Position numbers and translations under genes: made by a program. Below the pieces are notes generated by a model, which saw only the letters and a program-made list of their open reading frames with translations, was not told the DNA's origin and searched no databases. Shown piece by piece: positions 35,204 to 47,592 of a stretch of 64,000 nucleotides of DNA (position 1 is its first letter; the number at the start of each line of letters is the position of its first letter). Origin of the DNA: Sclerotinia nivalis. Its lineage: Eukaryota > Ascomycota > Leotiomycetes > Helotiales > Sclerotiniaceae. The stretch covers positions 1 through 64,000 of the forward strand of contig JAPEIS010000008.1 in the NCBI GenBank assembly GCA_029531795.1, read 5' to 3'.

Positions 35204-36068
35204 GATTGATTGATTGATTTAATTAACGTCCACACTGAGTCAAAGACTATCTAGGACGGTTAAGAGCTCAATCGAGCTCTTAACAGATGGCTATGGGTAG
35301 TGCTATCTAAATAGCATACAGGTTTGTATATATTTTTGATGGGGGAAGTGAAAACTAATACTGGGGAGCAAAGCCCGACCTCTATACGGCATCGCATATA
35401 AAGATAAAAATACCAATCAAAGCATTACACTCATGATTTTCCAAATCCGATCCCTCCATCAATCAAATCCAAACAACCTTCCTTCACATCAACTCTTTGT
35501 CCTGTTCGTAACTTCCCAACGGTCATGCCTTGCCTAATATCGACTTCATAGAACCCTCCAAACTATAGGGATATTGATCCTACAAGGTGCCCCAATCCTA
35601 TATGTAGTATATCCTCCACCGAATTCTATGGCAGATATATCATTAGCTCGGGTCGTTCCACGCAGCTCCTCCAAGTATATGAATTGTTGTTGTTTCGATT
35701 CGAATCGAAGGAGGTAAGGCCTGAACCTTAAAACCGAATTTGATAAATCGCGCCCGATGCCTCAGAGGGATCTTGGAGATGATTTTGTGGTATATTGTCG
35801 TAGATGATGGTGTTGTCCTTTGTTTCGTAATAAAAGTAGTGTTGTAGAAAGCACAATCCGATAATGCAACTGTCAAAAAACCGAGATCTGGCCTTTGCCA
35901 TCAGCCAACTCGGAGGCAAAAAACGTCGCGATCGGGTGCCTCTTCCTCTTCCAATCACCACGACTCCATCAAATGACTCAAACTTAGCTCTGCAGACTCT
36001 AATAATTAAATAAAAGAGCTGGAGGTTCGTAGAGGACACCGCGTACAGGTGTTGAGTCTTGTCCTCCT
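35204..36068 (-). mobile_element. Chimeric LINE-tail insertion inside Gypsy A
   Basis: Flanked by the 13-bp duplication 'ctaacagattatt' (35191-35203 and 36069-36081); deleting one copy and the insert restores the Gypsy frame (DYQALNNLL then AKDCYLL). The left end (3' on the minus strand), 35204 to about 35385, matches the LINE 3' end: the ATCA-type microsatellite tail, then 'taattaacgtc' and 'gaaaactaat'. The remaining 35386-36068 is not LINE-like: a higher-GC sequence I cannot match elsewhere in the window. An apparent 190-codon frame (36300-35728) is an artefact reading from Gypsy into this insert. The insert ends in a LINE tail and has a duplication of LINE type, so it was probably made by LINE machinery switching templates. 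Confidence 0.85.
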
Positions 36069-36081
36069 CTAACAGATTATT

Positions 36082-37068
36082 CAAAGCTTGATAATCGATA
36101 CAGAATCGTAACCCTCCATCGGATTTCTTGACGAACAGAACAAGCGAAACCGAAGCAAACGAACTCGGACGAATAAACCCTTTTTGAAGATTCTCGGATA
36201 ACCAATCTTTCAGAACAGTAAACTCGTTTCGGGATATAAAATAAAGAACTCCAAATGATAATTTGGTTCCCTCCTTCAAACGGATATCGTAATCGTACAA
36301 TCAATGTAGGGGCAGTTTGTCAACGTTTCGCGGAGAGAATATATCGATTCAGAATCAGAATTCCTTAGACAAATCAAATAGAACAGAATCTTTTCTTTAG
36401 GATAGGATATCGTTAATCAGATCTATAATAATCTGGAACATCTTATAGCTATAACGAATATACACTGTGCAGGCTTTCATTGATACAAATACAATATCCT
36501 TACTTTGAAAGGCATCCAAACAGAAAGGCAGGTATACTAGACAGGCTTTCTCCAGAACGTCCTGCAACACTTTCACACGGGATAATTGCAGCAATATATT
36601 ACAGAATTTTCGACAAAACTCGCTATCGAATCGGAATATATTAAATACAAATTCGATATAAAAATCGTACTTCTTTAGCTACGCTAATCCCAGGACAATC
36701 GGATAATGGATTAATTCAGTAATATAGATTTTTGATCTCTTTTCGTAGTAATCGTTGATTTGCAGATTGATTAGAATATAACGATCCATTCGATTTTCAG
36801 GCAATATTTTCCCATCGAACCTAATAACTTCGAACGAAACAGATAATTTATATATTAAGAGTTTGATAGCTTCAATCCAACTTCGATCTACGAAAGCATA
36901 TCCTTTACATCTGCTATCCACCATAGCATAAGTAGGACAGAATCGATCAGGCATCGGCGGAACAATAACAAACAATATTATCAGATTTGCTCGATTGTTT
37001 GTTTCTTCAACGAGAGATAAGCCTCGAATTGCAGCGACAGACAAGTGTAATGTGCGCAGGGCTTTCAT
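36082..37068 (-). pseudogene. Gypsy A protease and upstream half of reverse transcriptase
   Basis: At 37068-36679 the protease region shows AMVDSRCKGYAFVDRSW, where retropepsins have D-S/T-G: the Gly is Arg, a G-to-A change. At 36594-36397 there is a linker (CLVYLPFCLDAFQSKDI), and at 36304-36082 the start of reverse transcriptase ([31 protein letters not shown]). The frames are separate, with stops between. Confidence 0.75.
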
Positions 37069-37217
37069 CTAACAACGATTTATGCCAAACGGACTCCGTT
37101 TCCCGAACTCAAAGAGCCAGAAGAGAACAGACTGTATGATAATATAGTATATAATTGAATCTAAACAGAGGACAGAACAAAGGACAGCAGGGCAAGACTA
37201 ATAAAGCTAGCTCTAGC

Positions 37218-38120
37218 TTACACAAAACAATTATCTAGGAACGAACAATCTTTCACACAATGATCAGCAAACCCACAACAGAAGCATTCCCTTCGTTCGT
37301 ATTTATTAATACATCTTTGGGAACTGAGATCCATTGAATCTCCAGCAGGCATAATCATAACAGGAACAACAGATCGGACAATAGGATTCGAAGACAAAGC
37401 GAAAGTACAATTAACAGGATTCAGATTTTGAATAATAATACAGGGTAGCGGAACGATTGGACTACAATCGGAGCCGATCGGTCCCATCAAATACAAACAA
37501 CGATTCTCCAATATCTACACAAAAGCAGCGAATACATCGGCACTATCCATAGAAGATTCAGCAATAACAATCTAATTCTTCAATTCACTCAATAGAACTT
37601 GTTCTAATAGGATAACCAGAATACTATTATCATCGATTATCCCGGCTTCCAATATTAATTTTTGGAACTCAATATAGAAGACATAAAACGATTAATTCCT
37701 CTATTTCAAATTGATCAGGAGTTTCCGGACCTTGGTCCGTTTATTCTGGTTTCCATAAACTCTTTCCAGTATTTGCAATAGATCTTTATAATCAATAAGT
37801 TTAACAAATTATCCTTTGATATTATATAATCGAATTTGTACAACAGCAGATCCAGTTAATCTTCCAATTATATAAATCAAACGGAAATACAAAAAAGTGA
37901 AGCAATCGGAATTGGCATACATTTTATTCTATATTTGATCGACAAATCGATCAAAATCGATTTTCGTTCCATCAAACAATACAAGATCAAATATCTTCTC
38001 ATTCAATTGAGGTTTCGACAGAACAAAAACAACAGCTGGGATTATAACAGAAATCAAAGACAAAAGATCGATCTAATCGATAAGGATTGAAACAAACAAA
38101 ACAACAAAGATAGAATGAAG
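37218..38120 (-). pseudogene. Gypsy A Gag relic
   Basis: At 37511-37218 the frame ends with a complete C-x2-C-x4-H-x4-C zinc knuckle (CFCCGFADHCVKDC) preceded by a Pro/Asn-rich stretch. Upstream to about 38120 lies the rest of Gag with stops. The knuckle is intact here, while element B has lost its first Cys. From 38120 to 38407 is the leader next to the 5' LTR. Confidence 0.7.
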
Positions 38121-38407
38121 TTGAATCAGATAGGTAATCAATTTATCATTCTTCTTTCTCTATTATATAAATACAGTTTTCTCGACTTGCAAATCGAAAA
38201 TAAACTTTTGAACTGCAAATTGCAGATCGATCATTTCTGTTTCCATTCTTATACTGAATTCGTAAAGAAAGATAAAATAACGATACCAGATTGCAATATC
38301 ACTGATTACAACGATAGCGAATTCTTCAAGGGAGCCGGACTGGCTAGGCGGATGTGGACAGAACGACATCGTAGAAATATCGATACAGATAGAAGAGAGC
38401 TACGTAG

Positions 38408-38644
38408 TATCACAGAGACAGCAAACAGGATAACAGAAATCACTTTTATTGATAAGATATAGCTCGAAGAGCTACATTTCTACAGAAGGAACATTTCCTT
38501 TAAATATATTTGTATATACTAAGGCTCCGAGCCCTAGCGCTCTTACAGAGTACGATCACCGAGCGTGCCCCGCTCGATGCTGGATCGGACAGGTGGAGCC
38601 TACTAAAGGGGCCGGTCCAGTGGCCCGGCCCTGACCCCGTGACA
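38408..38644 (-). repeat. 5' LTR of Gypsy A
   Basis: 237 bp, GC-rich and little mutated; it starts TGTCACGGGG on the minus strand and ends GTGATA. Nearly the same as the 5' LTR of element B, with only transition differences seen. Confidence 0.93.
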
Positions 38645-40388
38645 ATTATCGCAAATTTAATGATATAATGATCAAGGATCGATATCCATTTTTATTAGTT
38701 ATAGAATTAAGGGATCGATTAGAAAAAGCCAAGATCTTTTTTAAATTCGATTTACGAAATGGATTTTATCTAATTAGAATGAAGGAAGGAGAAGAATAGA
38801 AAACAGTATTCAGAATTCGATACGGATTATACAAGTATCAAGTTATATTATTTGGGTTAATAAATGTATTAGTAATATATATATATTTAATCAATAATAT
38901 ATTGAGGGAATATTTAGATATATATTATATATATTATTTAAACGATATTTTAGTATTTTTAGAAATGAAAGAATAATATATATAAGATATATATAAGATT
39001 TTAGGATGTTTGAAGGAAACAGATCTTCAATGCAAATTTAGCAAATGTGAATTTCATATTATCGAAATAGAATTTCTAGGTTATATTATTTTCCCAAAAG
39101 ATTTTAAGATGAGTTTAGATAAGGTAAAAACAATTCAAGAATGGGAATTACTAATTAATATAAAGGAAATACAATCCTTTTTAGGGTTTGTTAATTTCTA
39201 TTGGAGATTTATTAAGGATTATTCAAGAATAGCTACTTCAATAATGGAAATCATCAAAAAGAATCAAAGGGATTTCTAATAGATATTATAAGTATAATAA
39301 GCTTTTGAAAAACTCAAGAAAGTTTTTATAAAGGAATCAATTCTTTTAGTATTTGATTCAGAACTATTTATAACTATAGAAATAGATATTTCAAATTATA
39401 TAATGGAGGTAATATTAAGCTAATCAAACTTGAATAAGAAATAGCAATCAATTGTTTATCATTTATACAAACTATTATTAATTGAATTAAATTACGAAAT
39501 ATACAATAAGGAATTATTAGTAATAGTAGATGCTTTTAGAGAATGGAGAGTATATTTGAAAGGATCAAAATATACAATATAAGTATATACAGATTATAAA
39601 AACTTGATCTATTTCATTATAATGAAAGAATTGAATCGATAGCAAATTCGATAATCAGAAACCCTAACTGTTTACAATTTCAGAATTTCATATATTAAAG
39701 AAAATGAAAACGCTAAAACGGATATTCTTAACCGAAAACCAGAATATTCATAAAATAAAATTTACAAATCGTATACGATTTTAAGAAAAGATAATAATGC
39801 TTTAGTATACAACAAACCACAATTAATTACTATTTCAAGAATAATGGATAATGCGATTAAAAAATAATTGATGAAACATTATAAGAACAATACTGCAGTA
39901 CAATGAATCTTAAAGAATTTAGAATAAGGATTCATAATTGAAAAGGAAATAATCTACTTTTATAACAAGATCTATATTTCTATTAAAATGATAAAGAACT
40001 TTGTTAAAGAATAATACGAATTACCAGTACACAATCATCAAAGAATAACAAGGATGTTTGCAAGATTACAATAGGAAATTTACTTTTTTAGAATGAGAAT
40101 AATAATCGAAGAAATAGTTGGGAAATACAACATCTACATACAAAACAAAACCGCCAGGCATACTCTATATAATCAATTCAAGACCTTCAATTTATTTTCC
40201 AAATTATGAAAGTTCATTGTTTAAGACTTTATAATTAAACTATCATTCTCTAAAAATCCAGTTACAAAAAAAGAATATGATTCTATTCTTATAACAATAA
40301 ACATATTAACTAAATATATTTATATAATATTATTTTACGAAATATAGTCTGCCAATGATTTGGTATATATATTTCTAAGGAATATAAT
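38645..40388 (+). pseudogene. Old Gypsy element C, reverse transcriptase to integrase part
   Basis: Heavily AT-shifted. Joined to the codons at 31946-31972 across element A it reads LYIDYRKFNDI, KDRYPFLLVIELRDRLEKA, FDLRNGFYLIRMKEGEE, a decayed YLDD region, then LQCKFSKCEFHIIEIEFLGYI (39010-39279) with GFVNFYWRFIKDYS, RNase H (VYTDYKNLIYF near 39590), and integrase (DSILITINILTKYIYIILFY near 40280). The order is that of Gypsy Pol. Many stops. The family differs from A/B and from D/E. It continues at 46473 after element B. Confidence 0.85.
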
Positions 40389-40625
40389 TGTCACGGGGTC
40401 AGGGCCGGGCCACTGGACCGGCCCCTTTAGTAGGCTCCATCTGTCCGATCCAGCACCGAGCGGGGCACGCTCGGTGATCGTACCCTGTAAGAGCGCTAGG
40501 GCTCGGAGCCCTAGTATACACAAATGTATTTAAAGGAAACGTTCCTTCTATAGAAACATAGCTTTTCGAACTACATCTTATCAATAAAAGTGATTTCTAT
40601 TATCCTATCTGCTGTTTTTGTGATA
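40389..40625 (+). repeat. 5' LTR of Gypsy B
   Basis: 237 bp, TGTCACGG..GTGATA, GC-rich and little mutated. Inverted partner of 38408-38644. Confidence 0.93.
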
Positions 40626-40889
40626 CTACATAGCTCCTTTCTATCTATACCAACACTTCTACAATATCATCCCATCCGCACCTGTCTAACTAGTTCGGCT
40701 TCCCTAAAGAATTCGTTACCACTGTAACTAGTAATACCACGATCTGATATTGTTACCTTACCTCCTTTTACGAATTCAATATAAGAATGGAAACAGAAAT
40801 GATCGATTTGCAATCCGCAATTCAAAAGCTTATTCTCGATCTGCAAATCGAGAAAACTATATTTATACAATGAAAAGAAGAGAACAATA

Positions 40890-41953
40890 AATTGATTACC
40901 CATCTAACTCAATTCCATTCTATCCCCGTTGCCCCGTTTGTTTCAACCCCTACCAACCAAATCGACCCCTCGCTTCTGACTCCTATTATAATCCCAGTTG
41001 CTACTCCTATTCTATCGAAACCTTAATTGAATGAGAAAATACCTGATCCTGCACCGTTTAATGAAACGAAAATCGATCTTAATCGATTTGTCAATTAAAT
41101 ATAGAATAAAATGTATATCAATTCCGATCGTTTCATTTCCCTATATTCCTGTCTGATTTATGTAACTGGAAGATTAACTGGACCCGCTGCTGTACAAATT
41201 CAACCGTATAATATCAAAGGACAATTTGTTAAACTTGTCGATTATAAAGATCTATTATAAATACTGAAAAGAGTTTATAGAAATCAGAATAAACAAATCG
41301 AGACTTAGAAACTCCTAATCAATTTGAAATAGAGAAATCAACCGTTCCATATCTTCTATACTGAATTCCAAAAACTAGTATTGGAAGCTGGGATGGTCGA
41401 CGACAATAGTACCCTAATTATCCTATTAAAACAAACTTTATCGAATGAACTGAAGAACCAGATTGTTATTGTTGAATTTCTTACGGATAGTACCAATACA
41501 TTCGTTGCTTTCATACAAACATTGAAGAATCGTCGTCTATATTTGATGGGACCGACCGGCTTTAATCGTAACCTAATCGTCTCGTTACTCTGTATTATTA
41601 CTCAAAACCTGAATCCTGTTAACCATACCTCCACTCCATCCCCGAATCCTACTATCCGATCTACTACTCCCGCTACAATTATACCTACTGGAGATCCAAT
41701 AGATCTTAATTTCCAAAAATATACTAATAAATGCGAACGAGGGGAATACTTCTATTGTAGGTTTGCCGATCATTATATGAAAAACTGTCTATTCCCAGAT
41801 AATCGTTCTATGCAAACTAGAACTAACCTTACCAATCTTGCCCTGTTATCCCTTGTTCTGTCCTCCACCCAGATTCAACTATATACTATATCATCATATA
41901 ATCTGTCCCCTTCCAACTCCCTGAGTTCGGGAAACGGAATCTATCTAATATAA
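40890..41953 (+). pseudogene. Gypsy B Gag relic
   Basis: Stops break the first half. The frame 41381-41953 includes the C-terminal part with a damaged zinc knuckle, YFYCRFADHYMKNC: compared with element A the first Cys has become Tyr (TGT to TAT). A Pro/Ser-rich stretch precedes it. Confidence 0.75.
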
Positions 41954-41959
41954 ATCGTT

Positions 41960-43800
41960 ATCAAACGAAAGCCCTACACATACTATACTTATCCGCTATT
42001 ACAATTCGAAGTTTATCTTTCATTGAAGAAACAAACAATCAAACAAACCTGATGATATTGTTTGTTATTATCCTGCTGACGTTTGATCGATCCTGTCCTA
42101 TTTACACTATGGTGGATAGCGGATACAAAGGATATACTTTTGCAAATCGAAGTTAAATTGAAGCTATTAAACTCCCAATATACAAATTATCTGTTTTATT
42201 CGAAGTCATTAAATTCGATGGGAAAATATTACCTGAAAACTGAATGAATCGTTATATTTTAATCGATCTATAAATCAACGATCACTACGAAAAGAGATCA
42301 AAAATCTATATCACTAAATTAGCTTATTATTTAATTGTTCTGGGATTAATATAGTTAAAGAAGTATGATTCTTATATCGAATTTGTATTTAATATATTCT
42401 GATTTGATAGCAAATTCTATCGAAAATTCTGTAATATATTATTGTAATTATTCTGTATGAAAGTGTTGCAGGATGTCCCGAAGAAAGCCTGTCCAATATA
42501 CCTATCTTTCCATTCGGATGTTTTTCAAAGCAAGGACATCGCATTTATATCAATGAGAACCTGTATAGTGTACATTCGTCACAACTATAAGATATTCCAA
42601 ATTATTATAAACCTGATTGATAATATCCTATCCCAAAGAAAAGATCCTATCCCATTTGATCTGCCTGAGGAATTCCGATTCTGAATCGATGTATTCTCCC
42701 TGCAAAACGCCGACAAACTGCCCCCACATCGATTATACAATTATAATATCTATCTGAAAAAGGGAACCAAACTACTATTTGGAGCTTTCTATTCTATATC
42801 CCGAAACAAGCTTACTGTTTTGAAAAACTAACTATCCGAGAACTGTTACGATCACGCAACAGTTTCGTCAAAACAAGAAACCTAAACGGAGGCGTTCTCA
42901 TTTCGAATCATCAGCGTAGGAACGTCATCGATCAGTTTGGAATGTTTAGTAAACAAGCTTCTTTGTATTGCTTATGAAAGGACAGGAATGGTGGCGAACT
43001 ATAGGCGTTCTGATATCTCTTTATTGATTGAACTTAAAAGTAATAGTTTATTCATGATTAGAAAGGGTAATGAAAAGTTTGGCTACGGTTTTACGACTAA
43101 TTGATTCTTTGCCTATGTGATCTTAACAAGAACCTTCAAAAAAGATTCATTTGTTTAAATTCGTTTATTTCGGTTTCGTTTATTCTGTTTATCAAGAAAT
43201 TTAATGAAGGGTTATGATTCTATATCGACTATCAAATTTTGAATAACCTATCAATGAAAGATTGCTATCCGCTATTGTTTACCAAAGAATCCTTGAACAA
43301 TTTGAAAAAAATAAAATTCTTTACAAAGATTGATATCATTTTTGTATTCAACAATATAAGAATTAAAGAAGAGTAAGAATATCTAATTATTTTCTATACC
43401 CATTTCGATCTATTTGAAACCCTAATCATATTTTTTGGATTGATTAATGTATCTACTATATTTCAGCGTTTTATCAATAATACCCTACAAAAATACCTAG
43501 ATATATTTTGTATTGTTTATCTAGATGATATTCTGATTTACAATAGAACCCGCTCTAAGTATATCGTTTATATTCAAAAGGTTCTAAAAGCCCTAAGGAA
43601 AACTAGTTTGTATATGAATCTAAAGAAATGCAATTTCTTAAAACCTGAAACCAAATTCCTGGGTTTTATTGTAGATTGAGAAGGTATCCGAATGGATTTT
43701 GCAAAGATCAAAACGATCGTCAAATAAAAGATTCCAGTCCATTTAATAAATATACAAGCATTTATTGGGTTTGGCAATTTCTATCGATGATTTATTCATA
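41960..43800 (+). pseudogene. Gypsy B protease and reverse transcriptase relic
   Basis: The protease region is near 42110 (TMVDSGYKGYTF by comparison with A, keeping D-S-G). Linker 42457-42684. The reverse transcriptase from about 42850 includes 43440-43679 with [13 protein letters not shown] (catalytic YLDD intact) and LNLKKCNFLKPETKFLGFIV. Several stops and frameshifts. Confidence 0.75.
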
Positions 43801-45773
43801 GTTTTTTGTTTATCATATACTCACTGATTAATTTGATCCGAAAGAACGTTCCGTTTGTTTGAAGTTTTGCTTATACAAAAGCTTTTTCTGTTTTGAAGAT
43901 AGTATTTACTGAAACATCAATCCTAATCGCTTTCGATTAAAAAAAAGATATAATCGTAAAGATCGATATATCCGATTTCGTATTTGTTGAAATGCTATTC
44001 CAATACAATAATATAGGAATCCTGAAATCTGTTACGTATTTCTTGAAAAAGCATTCAATTATCGAATATAATTACAAGATTTATAACAAAGAACTACTAA
44101 CCATTATTCGATACTTCGAGGAATAATATTCAGAATTAAAAAAAACGCTATCTTCGATTTAGATAATCATAAATTACAAAAATTTGAAGTATTTTATAAT
44201 TATTAAATTATTGAACCATTGTTAAGTTTGTTGATCTGAATTTCTATCTCGATTTAATTTTAAGATTATCTATCGATTAAATAAATAAAAAACTAAATTT
44301 GATATTTTAACCAGAAGATTAGAGGATTTGTTTAAAGAGAGGGATGAATATTTTTTATACCAAAATCAAACGATTTTGAAATCAGAAAACCTTGATCCCG
44401 TTTTGTTCTCTACATCCATTTCTGCTTCCGTATTTGTTTCACCTATACTTATCTCATCTGATCCGATAGATTCCCTGAAGAAAAGAGTTCGTTTTGTGAT
44501 CACTATCTGTAATCAATCCCACCGATCATCGAAAGAACCTGATTCAATTCGTTCAGCCTCTAGATCTATCCTATTCGTCCCTAACTCTTCACCCATTCCT
44601 GATACTTTACTTATCCCCAAAGCTCTACCGATCCTTGAACCATTACCCACTTCTATTGCTTCGCCTGATCAACCCCCGATACCCATTGTAATCCTTGATC
44701 TGTTATTCGAATTATTAAAGGAATTGAAAACTCTATTTGCTGAAACATATATATCCGATCCTATACCTGCATCTATTTTGAAGATCTTGATAGAGAAAGC
44801 ACCCAAGCATCCCTGTATTACCCTATCCGAATACATCAAGAATAATAGTCTGCTATATTATTGCGGAAAGCTTTTCGTTCCTGATTATAATAATTTGAAA
44901 GCTGAATTGTTTTGTTTGATCCACGATTCCCCTACTACAGATTACCCGCACCGTACTCGCACCTTCGAGCTTCTATCCCGAAACTATTATTGATCTAGAT
45001 ATTATAACTACGTCAATTGTTGGGTACGTAATTATCATAACTATCATCGAACAGTATCGAATTGTAAAGAACAAAAAAATATCCTCCGTTCGTTCCCGAT
45101 CCCTTAACAAACATAGAGGGATATATCGATCGATTTCATAATACATCTCCCGAAAAGTTTTGATTATAATACAATATTCGTAGTAATTGATCGATTAACT
45201 AAAATGAAACATTTTCTGCCTTATTACAATACTTATAATTCCGAAAAAGTAGCCCGTTTATTTCTGAAGCATATTTAGAAGCTGTACAACCTACCATCGA
45301 CAATTATATTTGATTGTAATGCTCAATTCATATTTGATTTTTGGAAATATATTTGTAAATGCTTAAGTACAATATCGAAACTATCGATAGCCTACCACCC
45401 GGAAACCAATAGACAAACTGAAAAAACAAACATTATACTCGAACAGTATCTCCGATTATACATCTCGTATCTATAAAACGATTGATCCAAGTAATTATCG
45501 ATTATTGAATTTTCAATCAATTCTATCTAATCTAAAAGTTCCTATTTGATTTCATTTTTTACAAATTATAATTATTATTTATGTATAAAATTTGAATTAT
45601 TTATTATTATTAACCGTTTTAATATTCGGGATACCAAAAAGTTTATCAAGAAAATATCCTTGATTGTTAAACATCTAAAGATCGAATTAATTGCTAATCA
45701 AATTTATTATACAAAAAATATCAACACCCACCATACTCCTATTCACCGTTACAATCCTGATAATCTGGTTTAA
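43801..45773 (+). pseudogene. Gypsy B RNase H, linker and integrase relic
   Basis: RNase H pieces lie between 43860 and 44240 (CYEYNYKIYNKELLTII-like). Frame 44328-44993 is a 221-codon Pro/Ser/Ile-rich linker ending in the integrase zinc-binding part (LSEYIKNNSLLYYCGKLF, LFCLIHDSPTTDYPHRTRTF). The integrase core from 45000 to 45540 is interrupted; 45546-45773 is its C-terminal part. The remaining sequence to 46236 is non-coding or badly decayed. Confidence 0.65.
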
Positions 45774-46236
45774 TTAAACACCAAAAATATTAAGACCCTA
45801 AAACCCCAAAAGAAATTAAATTGAAAAAATCTAAACCCATTCTAGATCCTACGAACTATAAACACATACACTTACAAATTCGAACTACCTACCTCAATAA
45901 GAAATCATTTTATATTCCATATAAACTTACTACATTCCATTCATAACAATTCTATCCCTAATCAATACAATCTGTTCTCTCCTCCTATTGAAATCAAAGG
46001 AATCGAACAATTCGAGATAAAAAAAGTTCTGAATTCCTGCTAAGAACACTACAATCACAATGGCCCCCACCTGAAATATACTGTCCGATAGATCGACTAC
46101 AACGAGCCAACCAAAGAGCCTACTAATTACCTAAACAATGCTCGAAAACTGATCCAGAATTACCATCGAAGATATCCGGATAAACCTGGCCCTTATAACC
46201 GCTTCAACGGAGTTCGGCTTTAAGGAGAAGAATACT

Positions 46237-46472
46237 ATCACGAAATCAAAACCGGGTCACTAAACCGACCCCTTTAGTAAACTCCATTTATTCAATCCAA
46301 CATCGAGCGAAACACACTCGGTAATCGTACCCTATAAGAGCACTAGGGCTCGGAGCCTTAATATACACAAATATATTTAAAGGAAACGTTTCTTCTATAG
46401 AAACGTAACTCTTCAAGCTACGTCTTATCAATAAAAGTGATTTCTGTTATCCTGTCTACTGCCTCCGTGATA
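46237..46472 (+). repeat. 3' LTR of Gypsy B
   Basis: 236 bp, the mutated partner of 40389-40625 (TATCACGA..GTGATA). Its GC-rich block has become AT-rich through transitions. Confidence 0.9.
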
Positions 46473-47026
46473 ATAATCAGTGTACACAATATACCAAAAA
46501 AAATAATTTCGAATAGAGATAAGTTCTTCACATCGAAATTTTGGGCAACATTGATAGCACTACTCGAAATAAAAAGAAAACTTTCAATTTCTTTTCATTT
46601 ATAAATAAATGGACAAATAAAATAGCTAAATCAAACAATAGAAGCTTATTTATATTGTTATATTAATTACAAATAAGACAATTGAATTGAATTGTTACCT
46701 TTAGTACAATTCGTATACAATTCATCAGAGATGGAAACAACAAAAACCTTATCAGTATATACTAACTTTGGATTTCATTTAGTAATATATCGATCGGTAC
46801 TACTGCAATACGAAAATACAGATAAAGCTATAAAGAATATTGAAGAAATTAGAGATCTATAAAAACAACTTTCATTAGATTTATAATTTATTGTTTTAAA
46901 ATCAATTATATATTACAATTCATTATATAATATAAAATCTATATTTAAAGAAAGGAATAAAGTTTATCTAATTCGAAAAAACATCAAAACTAAACAACCA
47001 AACAATAAACTAGACCACAAGAAACT
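46473..47026 (+). pseudogene. Element C integrase, continuation
   Basis: After element B the old Gypsy integrase resumes: DKFFTSKFWATLIAL near 46520, then a decayed TDGQ-type part, LLPLVQFVYNSSEMETTK near 46710 and TNFGFHLV. It is cut at 47027 by the LTR of element D; the rest lies outside the window. Confidence 0.8.
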
Positions 47027-47189
47027 TATCATGGTGAGGGAAAAGGTATGTGTAGGTTTGATCTATTGTTGTACTACGAGGAGGAGAAGAAGGTCAAGGA
47101 GGTGATCTGACTATATAGAAGTGAGTGTATGTATATATGTCTAAGGTATATATGATTATATATAGATGAAGAGAAATGAACCCATAATA
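47027..47189 (-). repeat. 3' LTR of Gypsy D
   Basis: 163 bp, inverted with respect to the LTRs at 50046 and 62613, with the shared core 'tagatcaaacctac' and 'cctccttgaccttcttct' on the minus strand. Ends are mutated. Confidence 0.9.
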
Positions 47190-47592
47190 GTATCTTCTTT
47201 TTAAGAAATCCATTTGATTTTAAATGGGTATTAAAAAATAAAGAAAAATAAAGAAAAAATATAGATCTTTTTTCTCAATTAGGTTTTTGAACAAAAAATA
47301 TATGATATTCTTTAATAATGTTATATCCCTTATTGTTATAATATGTAATATATTTTTAAACGAAACGAACAATTTTGGTATGAGTGGATCTTCGTAGAGT
47401 GGGTGTAGCAATTGTGTTGTGTGACTCCGATTACAAATTCTGTGGTTCCGATTGTAATATAGTAGTGTCGGGGTGTTTTAGGATCCAAATTGGCGATTCT
47501 GGTTTCTTTGGATAAAGGCGATGATATTCGATAAGAACCTTCTCGTTACTTTTTAAATCATTAGCTGGTTGTCAAGTTGGTATATAGTGTCT

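Larger units (their letters stand above)
31973..38644 (-). mobile_element. Gypsy element A (LTR retrotransposon), minus strand
   Basis: Bounded by 237-bp LTRs (31973-32209 and 38408-38644) and the 5-bp duplication 'attat' (31968-31972 and 38645-38649). Removing it joins two codons of an older Gypsy reverse transcriptase, IDY and RKFNDI, which proves the insertion point. Reading leftwards: 5' LTR, Gag, protease, reverse transcriptase, RNase H, integrase, 3' LTR. A purine tract lies just before the 3' LTR (32210-32223, minus strand). It is itself interrupted at 35204-36068. It is the same family as element B. Confidence 0.93.
40389..46472 (+). mobile_element. Gypsy element B, plus strand
   Basis: Bounded by LTRs 40389-40625 and 46237-46472 and by the 5-bp duplication 'ataat' (40384-40388 and 46473-46477). 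It sits inside the integrase of element C. Same family as A but opposite orientation, so the two 5' LTRs lie back to back 1.74 kb apart. The internal order is Gag, protease, reverse transcriptase, RNase H, linker, integrase. The purine tract 'taaggagaagaatac' precedes the 3' LTR. All ORFs carry stops. Confidence 0.93.

Noticed and set aside
35643..36300. Apparent 190- and 77-codon ORFs
   Set aside because: The longer one reads from Gypsy A reverse transcriptase straight into the inserted chimera, so it is a junction artefact; the shorter has no support.
38449..40584. Small ORFs inside the Gypsy LTRs
   Set aside because: LTR sequence; the same ORF appears in both inverted copies, as expected of a repeat, with no protein features.
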